DNA of 64,000 nucleotides from Microvelia longipes (Eukaryota; Arthropoda; Insecta; Hemiptera; Veliidae): the NCBI GenBank assembly GCA_018340805.1, contig JACMZG010001863.1, positions 24,326,983 to 24,390,982 of the forward strand. The letters run 5' to 3'. Made by a program: the position numbers and the translations under genes. Each line of letters opens with the position of its first letter. Position 1 is the first letter of the stretch. The notes under the pieces were generated by a model. That model did no database searches. It worked only from the letters and a program-made list of their open reading frames with translations, and was not told where the DNA came from. Positions 47,002-57,400 of this stretch are shown piece by piece.

Positions 47002-48360
47002 ATGTTGAAAGCAACTTATGTTATAATTGGAGGAGGTATAGCAGGAGTCACTTGTGCTGAAGGACTTAACATTCTTGATTCTGATGAAACTACTATTCTA
47101 ATATCAGAATCTGATACTGTTAAAGCTGTAACTAATGTGTCAATATTATCTAAATTGTGCACTAAGTTTGATGTGGAGGAACGAGATGTTAATGCTCTAG
47201 GGCTGCCATCTGTAACTGTTATTAAAGATAGGGTTGTAGATGTAGATTTTGATTCTCATATAGTCATAACTGAAACTAAACAAATTCAGTATGATAAAAT
47301 GTGCATTTGTTCTGGAGCAAGGCCTAAATTAATCACTAATAACCCGTACGTAATTGGATTACGTGATACAGACTCTGTTCAACAGTTTCAAGAACGAATA
47401 TCTTCCAGTAGAAGAATACTTGTTGTGGGAAACGGTGGTATTGCTACCGAGTTAGTACATGAATTGGAAGGAATTGAAATCATCTGGGCAATCAAGGATA
47501 AACATATTTCAGCTACTTTCATCGATCCAGGCGCTGCCCAGTTTTTTCAAAATAAATTAAAAGGAGATAAAACTGATGGAGAAAAGGTTTCAAAAAGAAT
47601 GAAGTATTCTATTGGGGGCAATAGTAGTACAGCAGCTTTAGGTCCAGACTGGCATGCCAATGTGAATCTCCAGGGTGTTTTAGATGGTAAAAATGTTATT
47701 GTTGAATACAGCTGTGAAGTGGCAAAAATTTCTGAAGGAACAAATGGTTGGTCTGTTACTGTTGAGCTTTCAAATTCTAAAAAATATGAAGTAGATTTAA
47801 TTGTATCAGCTACGGGTGTGATTCCTAATACTGAATTTTTGAAAAATAAATTGAAAATGGCAAATGATGGAGGAATTGAAGTCGATTGTAATATGTTGAC
47901 TAGTCAAAAAGATGTATATGCAGCAGGTGACGTATGCTCTGCTAGTTGGCTTCCTGCAGATCAATGGTTGCAAATGAGATTATGGACTCAAGCCCGACAA
48001 ATGGGATCATACGCTGCCAAAGCAATGTACTGGTCACGGACCAACCAAGAAATTATCCAAGATTTTTGTTTTGAATTATTTACTCATGTAACTAATTTTT
48101 TTGGTATGAAAGTTGTCTTATTGGGTTTATTTAATGGTCAAAAATTAGATAACAAATATGATTTGTTATTGAGAATAACAAAAGATATTGAGTATATTAA
48201 ATTGGTTCTGAAAGATGGAAGATTGCAAGGTGCTGTCTTGATCGGCGAAACTGATTTAGAAGAAATGTGTGAGAATTTAATTTTAAACCAGTTGGACCTT
48301 ACCCAGTATGGGGAAGATCTCCTAAATCCTGATATTGACATTGAAGATTATTTTGACTGA
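47002..48360 (+). CDS. PYROXD1: PYROXD1-like FAD/NAD-dependent oxidoreductase, single exon
   Basis: This is a 452-residue flavoprotein of the class I pyridine nucleotide-disulfide oxidoreductase family. It has an N-terminal FAD-binding Rossmann motif (IIGGGIAGVTCAE, residues 8-20), a central NAD-binding motif (LVVGNGGIATELVHEL, about 139-154) and a second FAD motif (DVYAAGDVCSA, about 304-314). The redox CxxC of thioredoxin-reductase-type members is not seen after the first motif, as expected for PYROXD1. Human PYROXD1 is about 500 residues. No intron interrupts the frame. The ATG lies 37 nt after the MRPS18B stop, with no AATAAA between them, which suggests co-transcription. A cytosolic or nuclear reductase role is known for the family and is inferred here. 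Confidence 0.93.
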   Translation: MLKATYVIIGGGIAGVTCAEGLNILDSDETTILISESDTVKAVTNVSILSKLCTKFDVEERDVNALGLPSVTVIKDRVVDVDFDSHIVITETKQIQYDKMCICSGARPKLITNNPYVIGLRDTDSVQQFQERISSSRRILVVGNGGIATELVHELEGIEIIWAIKDKHISATFIDPGAAQFFQNKLKGDKTDGEKVSKRMKYSIGGNSSTAALGPDWHANVNLQGVLDGKNVIVEYSCEVAKISEGTNGWSVTVELSNSKKYEVDLIVSATGVIPNTEFLKNKLKMANDGGIEVDCNMLTSQKDVYAAGDVCSASWLPADQWLQMRLWTQARQMGSYAAKAMYWSRTNQEIIQDFCFELFTHVTNFFGMKVVLLGLFNGQKLDNKYDLLLRITKDIEYIKLVLKDGRLQGAVLIGETDLEEMCENLILNQLDLTQYGEDLLNPDIDIEDYFD

Positions 48361-48578
48361 GCCATATTATTTGAAACTGGATATGGATTGTTAATCAAAT
48401 CTTCTGATCAGATTATTTAAATTTTGCATTTGATTTTCACTTAAGATTTTTATTATTTTGAAAAATGTATCTTTAGTTATATTGGTAGTATTTTATAGGT
48501 ATTGTTGCTGTATAGAATTACTATACTATAGGATTATTTTTTCTGTATAATGTTTCTGCTTTGTTTGTGATTTTTTTA

Positions 48579-48584
48579 AATAAA
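48579..48584 (+). terminator. Polyadenylation signal AATAAA of PYROXD1
   Basis: The hexamer lies about 220 nt after the PYROXD1 stop. It is the first canonical signal after both the MRPS18B and PYROXD1 stops. Confidence 0.7.
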
Positions 48585-48599
48585 GGTATATTTGTAAGT

Positions 48600-49345
48600 A
48601 ATCAGGTATTTATTTACTTGTTTCTATCACTGATTAGTATACGATTGGCGACTGTATTTTAAAAAAATACTACAGCATTTTTAATCTATTCTCTAGTAGT
48701 AACAATCTATTCTCTAGTAGAGGATAGAGCAAATAAGTTTTATACTAGCGCTCTTCAAGACTCTAGTGATGAGGCCCCCAACTTAAATCATAAACAAAAA
48801 TTTGTCAATTGAGTGTTCCTACAACACTTGGGAGTGAACCATCTATGTTAATCTTGTTTACCTATGATTCATATGAATAAAACTAATTACTTTGAAAATA
48901 TGAGAAGTAAAATTATGTAAAAATAAGGGGTCAGTGTAGAGACAGTGTGTATGGGTGAGATGGACCAGCTTTAAGTACAAAACAATTTTTGGTGAAAACT
49001 AAAACCCTTTAACATTAAACATTTCTAAAACCCTCTTAAGAACTATTTAACTTAGGCCTTTTCTAAAAAAAAAATGTGGCCCAGGTTTTCAAAGCGCTTT
49101 AAAAAAAATAGGTCTTTATCACCAAATAATGATACATGCGTCATATCAGAGGTAATTAATGTTCATTTTTGATGTCCTATCCTAATAATATAGAAAGTCA
49201 GAGCAAATTTATCATTTACTTGAGCTTCAAGAAAAAACACCATTGTGGAATCCGTGTTAAAGCTGAAACCGTAACATCTGGTAAAAAAATATCTATGTAA
49301 AGTAAAGTTGTGTTCTAAATGGTACACAAGTAAAAACTTAGTGTA
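48600..49345. other. Intergenic sequence, nothing recognised
   Basis: Short direct repeat ATCTATTCTCTAGTAG twice at about 48685-48720. No gene. Confidence 0.5.
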
Positions 49346-49349
49346 CTAA

Positions 49350-49603
49350 AGTTACACTAAAAAATAATATTACAAAAGTTATTTGATCAAAAACGGTAAT
49401 ATAGAAGTGAAATAAAAGTTTGATGAGAAGGTTATCCGTTAAATACGATCGTCTCTAAAGGTACATACAGTGTATTGGGGGATCCATTTAGATTCCATCT
49501 CCCTAGTTCTAGCGTATGCGATCGGATCCCCTCCGCATGGTTCATACAGCTAAGAGATCGTATACTATACGATCCCCGGATCTAGAATTGTGTGTGAACG
49601 TAC
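49350..49603. mobile_element. Half copy of the TA-target TIR element, inverted relative to 34936
   Basis: Its blocks TTATTTGATCAAAAACGG, GAGAAGGTTATCCGTTAAA, GATCGGATCCCCTCCGCATG and the terminus GTGTGTGAACGTAC followed by TA align with the reverse complement of 34936 to about 35220. The other end is missing. Confidence 0.8.
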
Positions 49604-50047
49604 TAAATAATGACTGAGCCAGCCAAGGGCTTGATCAAGGCCCACACAATAAAGGAACTGGACAGTTTTTAAGGTCGTTAATTGGCAATAAAATTAAGAT
49701 AATTCCCGGTATTTGGACACAGCAGAATTTGTTAGGTAGTAGAAGTAGACTGATAATATCCAGAGTAATGGCAAGTAAATTCCTAATAGCTCCAGGAGAA
49801 AACATCGGTATGGGTTGCTCACCGGTTTTTGATAAATAAAAATATTTCAGCACTCACCATAATGTTTGTAACAAACTCACTCTCTTTCATAGGGCCCAAA
49901 ACACAAGCATTTAGTCTTTGATATCACCAATAATAATTAAAATTAAATAAAAAACTCATTAATGTGTTAGTATTATTTATTCTATGCTTCTCGGCACCCA
50001 TATTCTAACCGACCAAATCAGCTGTTTTGTACGTAACCGATACAAAA

Positions 50048-50347
50048 CATAGAGATATATACTAGAGGGGGCATAACCTATCTTAATACATTGAGAGGCC
50101 TGAAACATCTTTTTGGGGGCTCTGTGTAACCTCATTGAAACCTCCTCCAAGAGGAATTTAAGGTTATTGTAAATCAATTGTTTTCGGCTTCCCGCACATT
50201 ATTTGTATTTTAATCATTCTACTGTATAATGTACTGTTTTTTTTTGTTCTGTTTATTTGATTATGATGATAATCGAATGTGGTCAGGTTACTTTTTCGAT
50301 GTTTCAAAATTCAACCAATAGGGCCCCTCTAGTTATATATCTCTATG
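50048..50347. mobile_element. 300-bp hAT-type MITE
   Basis: Starts CATAGAGATATATACTAGAG and ends with the reverse complement of CATAGAGATATATAACTAGA. Flanks ATACAAAA and CTACAAAA match at seven of eight positions, consistent with an 8-bp hAT target duplication. Relatives are at 31974 and 33404. Confidence 0.7.
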
Positions 50348-50606
50348 CTACAAAAGTAGAAGGAGATGAATATTGCATTAGTGAAATACGATGTTACCGC
50401 AACAGCGCAGTGCCAAGATGGTAGACAATCTTGAACTTATATTTTAATTTAAATCTAAATGAAGATCTGAAAATCTACTGCCCTAAACCTAGTTACATTA
50501 AGAAATACCTCAACTAAAATAAATAAACTTCTCGTGTCTTAACACCGCATAAATCAATTCTTAAGTTATTGAGGTTTGCTGAGGCATTACTCTGGGTTCA
50601 GGACAT

Positions 50607-50645
50607 ATAGATATATATATATATATATGTATAGAGAGAGAGAGA
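50607..50645. repeat. (TA)n and (GA)n microsatellite
   Basis: Short TATATA run followed by GAGAGAGAGA. Confidence 0.85.
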
Positions 50646-50649
50646 AAAG

Positions 50650-52820
50650 AATTCATGAAATGAAATTCTTGTGGTTAAGGAGCCTCTGAAAAGGTTTTAG
50701 GTCTGACTCCTGCTACACCGTCCATCCTTATGCATGGGTGGCATGCTCCAATAAAGCATTTTCGTGCACAACCTAATTATAAATACATGGTCTTAAGGAG
50801 AGACAAAGGTATACATTTTAAAAACTAGAGCCTGACCATGAAGTTTAAAGATAAGATAATTTTATAACATGCTTTCTGCATTTAATGAAATTCCAAGTTC
50901 TGCTGAAGATGGTATTTTCTGTTAAAAGAACCCACATACATTTGAAACACTTTCAAATGAAACCTACCTTAAGAAACATTAATTCACTCCTGTTTTTTTT
51001 TTTGTTGTTTGGTTGACCTTTAAGTTTTTTTTAGATCAAAGTCAAGCTGATTAAAAGAATTTATAATTAATCATTAGGACTAATAATAAATTAACTAAAG
51101 ACAGGTTAAAAATAAATAAAGCTGTAAAAATACATTTATTAATGTACAATAAAATAAATAAATACAAAAGGTTTTTTTTTTACAATAAATACATAGCTTA
51201 AAAGTAGTTTTATTAAAAATAAGAAAAGACAAGTCAAAATTAAAATAACATAATAAAAACCCCAAACAACACAAACAAGAAGAATAAATAAGTATTGCAA
51301 TCATTCGTATCAGTTAAAATATTAAAAAAGGTGCAAGTTAAACCTCTTAGAGGCTAAGTAAATAGATAAGTAAAACATAACAATATGGGCATTGAAAATT
51401 TGTATCTATATGGTATTGTACTACGTCTTTACTAAAGTAGTAAATAAACCATGTAGGGAAACTCCTTTACTAACCCGTGTAAAAAAATTCAGATCTGATT
51501 AGCTGATAGCTGGCTAAAAAATAATAAGAATGCTAAAATTGGAATAACTGCACAAGAGCCTTCTTGGATTTAACCTTTTATGCGTTTAATTTGATTGGCA
51601 ACACCAATAACTTAAAATAATTGTTTTAATAAGTTTGTCAGTCAATGAAAAAGAGGGACAATAGTTAAGGTAAATCACTTTCTTTAAAATTAATGCGGGT
51701 AATAATACCCAGGTAATAAATATCTCAAATGTTTAGGTTTTATGGGCAATGAAACCCAAAATGTTGAGTACCGTTAATAGTTATACATTTACATGTGAAC
51801 TACATGCCATGCCTGACAGAAATCACATTTGTTTCCTTCTTTGGTTTATATATTACTTCAGTCTGTGCTAAAGCTAAAAATTAATTTGGTTTTGAATTCA
51901 TGACTTTATGAGTGAAACCCATTCATACTATAGAATACTAATAAATTAAATAACACTGAAAACAATTTTCAATTTAACTGAGTTTAGACAAACATTTAAC
52001 CAATATTGTATGTAATTATTACTTATCATTCACTAAGAAATAAAAAAACATAAGAAGACAATTTTTTTGTAAAAAAAAATAAATTAAAAATCACAGCATA
52101 ATTTACAATTAAACTCACGAGTTAAAATTAATTATTTACATTTAATTACATTTCAAGTTAAGATCATAATAAGTCATGAGGAACAATATGTCATGGATTG
52201 TTACAAAATCACTACGTGAATAAGTGAACATAGAATTGAGAGAGCTGTTATTTTTTATAGAATGTTGGCAAATATAGGTTTACAGATAATGTATGGTGAT
52301 TATGTATGGTATATGTAAATGATGTAATTAACTTGCCGGGAAATGATTCACCCCTTGGTTATAAATGTGTTTTCTAAAGGGTGCATAGGCTTCCTATCAC
52401 ATTTTTTTTTTTTTACTTACTGGAGAACTAAAATTTCATCATTAATTTGAGTAAGGTCCATTTTAGAAAATTTATAATTATAAATTTTACTAAAAGGACT
52501 ATCTTTAACAAAAATTTACAAATAACAATGTTGACTTGAAAAAAATATTTTTAAAAGTAGAGTAAAAACCCATTAAAGTAGTAAATTGAAGACATGGGGC
52601 AACACTGCTAAATTTGCCTGCAAGTTTTAACTCTACACGCTACCCTTTTTTACACGGGGGTTTTTATATTAATATTTTTCATTTACTTTTATTTTTTGAC
52701 TGATTAATTGTAAGAACAAACAAGTTGAGTAAAAAATTATAGGAAAAAAATTGGAGATTGGCTAAATAGTTTTAGTTTGTTAAATTATTATAATTAAATT
52801 TGTTAAATAGGGTTTGTTTA
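50650..52820. other. AT-rich intergenic sequence
   Basis: No gene, RNA or repeat match was identified on either strand. Confidence 0.55.
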
Positions 52821-52823
52821 GAA

Positions 52824-52980
52824 TAGTGGTTCTCAACGTGGGCACTAGCGCCCCTAGGGGGCACTTGAAGAATTTAGGGGGGCACTGAGACGTAGGGGGG
52901 CACTGAGACGTAGGGGGGCAAGTAAGGGGGCAGTGAGTAGTTGGGGGGCGATACAGGGGGCCGTGAGACGTTGGGGAATG
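52824..52980. mobile_element. End of a hAT-like element with a G-rich subterminal repeat
   Basis: TAGTGGTTCTCAACGTGGGC is close to the widespread hAT terminal sequence CAGTGGTTCTCAAC. It is followed by a 10-20-bp G-run minisatellite (GACGTAGGGGGGCACTGA) with at least six runs of five or six G. The opposite terminus and a transposase were not found. Confidence 0.6.
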
Positions 52981-54480
52981 ATGGGAGTTATTGGCAAATG
53001 TAGAGAAATATTAAGCTTTGCGAAGGATCTGATGTAAAAAAATTGGGTCTTCAATACAGTTGTTTTTAAACAACTTTACGTAATTCATTATTATGGGGTT
53101 AAAGAGAAGATGTTTGTGGCTAAACTAATGGAGGTAAACACTACAAGCCCTCTAAAAATCCTTTTTTTGGTCCAGTCAGTATATAAACATACTCAATTTT
53201 ATTAAATATGTGTAATATTAGGTTATTAGTTGTTTAATTTCGTTAATTTAGAATACTGGTTTAGGACACAGATGAAATAGTGTGTAACCTTCGGCCTATG
53301 TAGAGTCAGAAGGGTTACCCTACATATATCGTCTATTGCAATTAAACACTTGTTTGTACAAAAGAAGAACAAAAATAATATGCAAATTTATGATTGAATT
53401 AATTTAACTCTTTGAGTTAATTAAATGAGTGCATTAATATAAATAAGTACCTTTGATAAGTGCTATACACTAGTAATGAATACAGTGTCTGACATAAAAC
53501 ACTTATTATGTTTATAGTGTAGTGTATGCAATGTAAATCTTCAGAAAAGTTATTGTTCGTGTATGATTATTAAATTAAAGTGTAACTGTAAAAATGCAAA
53601 CTTAAAGATTTTTAAACAAGGAAAATGTAATTAAAATGTGTCATTCACAAACAACCACTTTATGATAAGTAAACTTGATTATTTATAAATAAAGTTAATT
53701 TAAACAAAAAATAAATAACATAAACTATAAAAAAAATGCTTATAATTATATAACAGTGCTCTCAATCCTATAAAATCTAATTTTCTAAAGTCTGGAACAT
53801 AAACACATTCTGAATATTTCAGAACACAAAATTTTTATTACAAACTATATTCCTTAACTTTTAATAAAAGTTACACAATAAGAATAAAAATAATGAAACA
53901 TGTATCATTAGAAGATATTAATTTCATTCACTTTATTGTCATATCACACAAAATGTGATGGTTCAAGATACTTAAAAATAACAGTGATGCTGAGATTAAT
54001 TATAAGGATGGTGGCAAGAAAATTGCAGTGAAATGAAAAATTTGATCATTAGAATTTAGATAAAATTTATCAAATTGAAAAAATTAAGTCCAGGAGATGA
54101 TTCATTAAATATATTTAAAAGAGAACTTATCACAGATTAAAAATCATTTAAGCAAATTTGTCAAAATGAAGTAAGTACAGACTTTATTGATCAGATACTC
54201 GCTGTTTAAATAAACTGAAAATACTAACAAAAGCAATAGTAATTTCCCAATTATTACACCAAATATCTCTTTTTTTGACAATTAGACTGCAAAATTAAGA
54301 TATTTTTTCTGATAGATAGTAGTAAATTAAAATATTATAACAAATGAAATTTGTAATTTAAGCAACATATATTACTCATCTCTCTTTGACATAGAGTATT
54401 TCTAATATTCTAAAAATACTAGACAAATTAGAACAGCACTGACGCAGTATGAAACTAGATGGTATCCAGCAAGTTAATAC
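52980..54480. other. Intergenic AT-rich sequence
   Basis: TTTATT at about 54183 reads AATAAA on the minus strand and is a candidate polyadenylation signal for the gene ending at 54490. Nothing else recognised. Confidence 0.45.
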
Positions 54481-54489
54481 TAAATCAAA

Positions 54490-57400
54490 TTATATTTTAC
54501 TTGACAATAAATCACGAACTTGGTTGGTAAGATTATTAATAACTCGCAGCAATTCTAAAACATCTTCTTTTTTAGTTGATTTGAAATAAATAAGTAGACA
54601 CCTGATGTCATCCTGAACTCCAGTTAAATGTCTGTGTACTATTGTTCTTTTCCAAACACTTGGGCAAATCAATCCTGGCTGACAACCTATTTGTAATAAA
54701 GAAATTTAAGATAAATAAAAGACGTTTAAGAGGGATGTGAGATGGCCTTAAACCCCACCACAAGGGGGTTTAGTGCCTTTAATAGCACTAAAACCCTGTG
54801 AGGGAAACCATTCTATTGGTCCACCATACAAACAAGTTTAGTAAAAATGCTGGTTTTGGTCAGTTAAGAATCCCTTTTTTACTTTATTAAATACTCATTC
54901 TTTTCTTTGCTGGTTTGTTACTTACAAATAGCAACAATATAGCATATCAAAACATATTGTAATCTATAAAAAATTATTTTTTTCGGTACCAAATTATCTT
55001 GTTAAATAAATTAAAAACTGTCATCATATTTATTTAGGAATAGTGCCTGATTTGAAAGGAGAAAAGGAAGGATATTTAAAAGAAATTTTAAGTAAAATAA
55101 TATGTCTATACTTAAACTTTTGTATTATTTGTTGAACTTTTAATTGTAAATTTAAGGTGAAATTAAAACTTTGACTAAAAAAACAATAAAGTCATATGGA
55201 AACTTACAATAGGCTTCAATTTCCTTGCAAGAGGACTCATCTAGAGGACAAAGGGATCCAGTCTTATCGTTTGGTAATTTATAATAACTACCAAAATCAA
55301 CTTCCCAAGGTAATTTTTCGTCATAATCTCTACACCATTTATCATTTTTCTGAAATAAAAATAAATATTAACATATATTTTAACTAAACAGTCACGAGTA
55401 AAAGACATGCTACGAAATTCAAAATAAAAGTTTCGGCCTCTTATCTTAGAGTTGAATTTGCATAAACAAAAGTCTCACTTTATGGTTTACAAGATAGGCA
55501 AACTTAACAAAAATAGTAATAGGAATTTTTAGAAGCATACTGAGCCAATTATAAAACAGTTAGGATTTTTTTTATTATAATATTAGTTCTTTTTGTTAAT
55601 AATAAAATTACAGAAAAGGTGGTGATTTAGTACCGCATTTTAGTGTTAAATAAAAATATAGAATTTAAATAAATTACAAAAGCAACAAGTATGATTACTG
55701 TAACACCTTTGGCACCTAAACAACAAGTTATGCTGACAAAAGATTTGTTTTTTACTTGAATAGATAAAGAATATAAGTTACCTCAATGCTTTCAAACCAA
55801 AATTTGAAATCTATTCTGAACCAGTATGATTTGGCATTATACAAGAGATGTCTCACCACAGCTGTGTTATCATCAAACTTTTCAAATTCCTGAAAGAAAA
55901 AAAAGCTTCAGTAATATTCTCATAATCAGTAAGAGACATAAAGAACATGAACTCTCTTAGAGGGTTTGTGTTTTCTTAAACCTAGAAATAGGGTACCTCA
56001 GAACTTATCCTCATTAAATCGGATTTGCTACGCTCATCTTCCCAACTTCAGACCCACTTGGCTCGTCATCAGATAATAAATGCATCAGTTTTATTCCCAG
56101 CGGTCACCCATCCCAGCACTGACCATGCTGGGCGCAGCTTAACTTTTGTGATCCAACAAAAATCATGGATAAACTTGTCGTATTAATACGAAACTTGGAG
56201 TACATATTCATACTTAAGTAGAGTAGAAACTTAGTCTAGTTGTGTTTTTTAAAATATTTTTTTAAGACACCATTAAATTTAATAAAAACACAGCCAAATA
56301 TTTGGATTGATTTGAAATTTTGCACCTATATAGACCAAAAAAGACGAGTTAAGAAATTTTATCTTATTATCAGAATGAGTTTAATGTTTGTTTAATAACA
56401 TGTACCCAAATGTTTCTTTAAAAAATGTCTATTTAAGTTGAAATTTGGTCTTTGTGTGTCATTCATGTATTAACAAATGTAAAATTATTCAATTCAATAC
56501 AGCTAGTATATATATTTAAATATATATGACACTTGTCAGATTAATATTATTATTATGTTACAACTTGTGTTATATTTTTATGGTCGTTAAAACTAAATAA
56601 AGATTTGATTACTAGTGTTTCAAAGTATAAAGTTAGGTTAGTAAATAGATGGATGACTGCTGAGAATAAAATAGATTATTTTACTGTCTGAGTACAATCA
56701 AAGTGAGTCCGAAGACCTACTGCAATATAAAATAAACATTCTTCATATTCTGATAAAAAACCAAATGAGTCCAAGGTGAAGATGAGCATAGAAAGTCTAA
56801 TAAGGGGAGGAAAACTTACAAGATACTCCGTTCCAAGGTATTTTATAAAAAAAATTAAATAATTAACATCAAACCACACAAGCCAATTTAATTTTAGCTT
56901 TAATCAAAAATTAGTAACAAGATTGATGGGCTAATAATGAAATCTTGTATTTGTCACTCTTACTTGATCTCAGTACAAATATCTTTAATGCTAGAAAAGA
57001 GCGAACAAAAAATAACACATCAAAGATTTTTAATAAGTTGTCAATATAGATAATTCACTAACAATGTTCATTTTGCTAAATTAACTTACATAAGGTATGT
57101 GGTATTTATGAGCATATGTTCTTGCTTTTCTAAGCAAATATTCCCAGTGGAAAAGATAAGAATTTTCCATCATAACTTCAAAAACTTTAGCATGCTCTGT
57201 CTTCATTAATGCCTGTAACAAAATAATAACTGTGTTATTAAAAACCGAGAATATGGAAATACAGCAGCACTATTTACCAAGAGGAACACTGGTGAAAACA
57301 ATAGATAATTATCTGAAATATTTTTGCCATTTAACTGGTTCCAAATAAAATTACAGCAAAAGCCCCTCAAGTAAGTAGAAAAGCACTGCAAATAAATTAT

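Noticed and set aside
52854..53054. 66-codon minus-strand frame with APLRLSAP repeats
   Set aside because: It is the translation of the G-run minisatellite in a hAT-like end.
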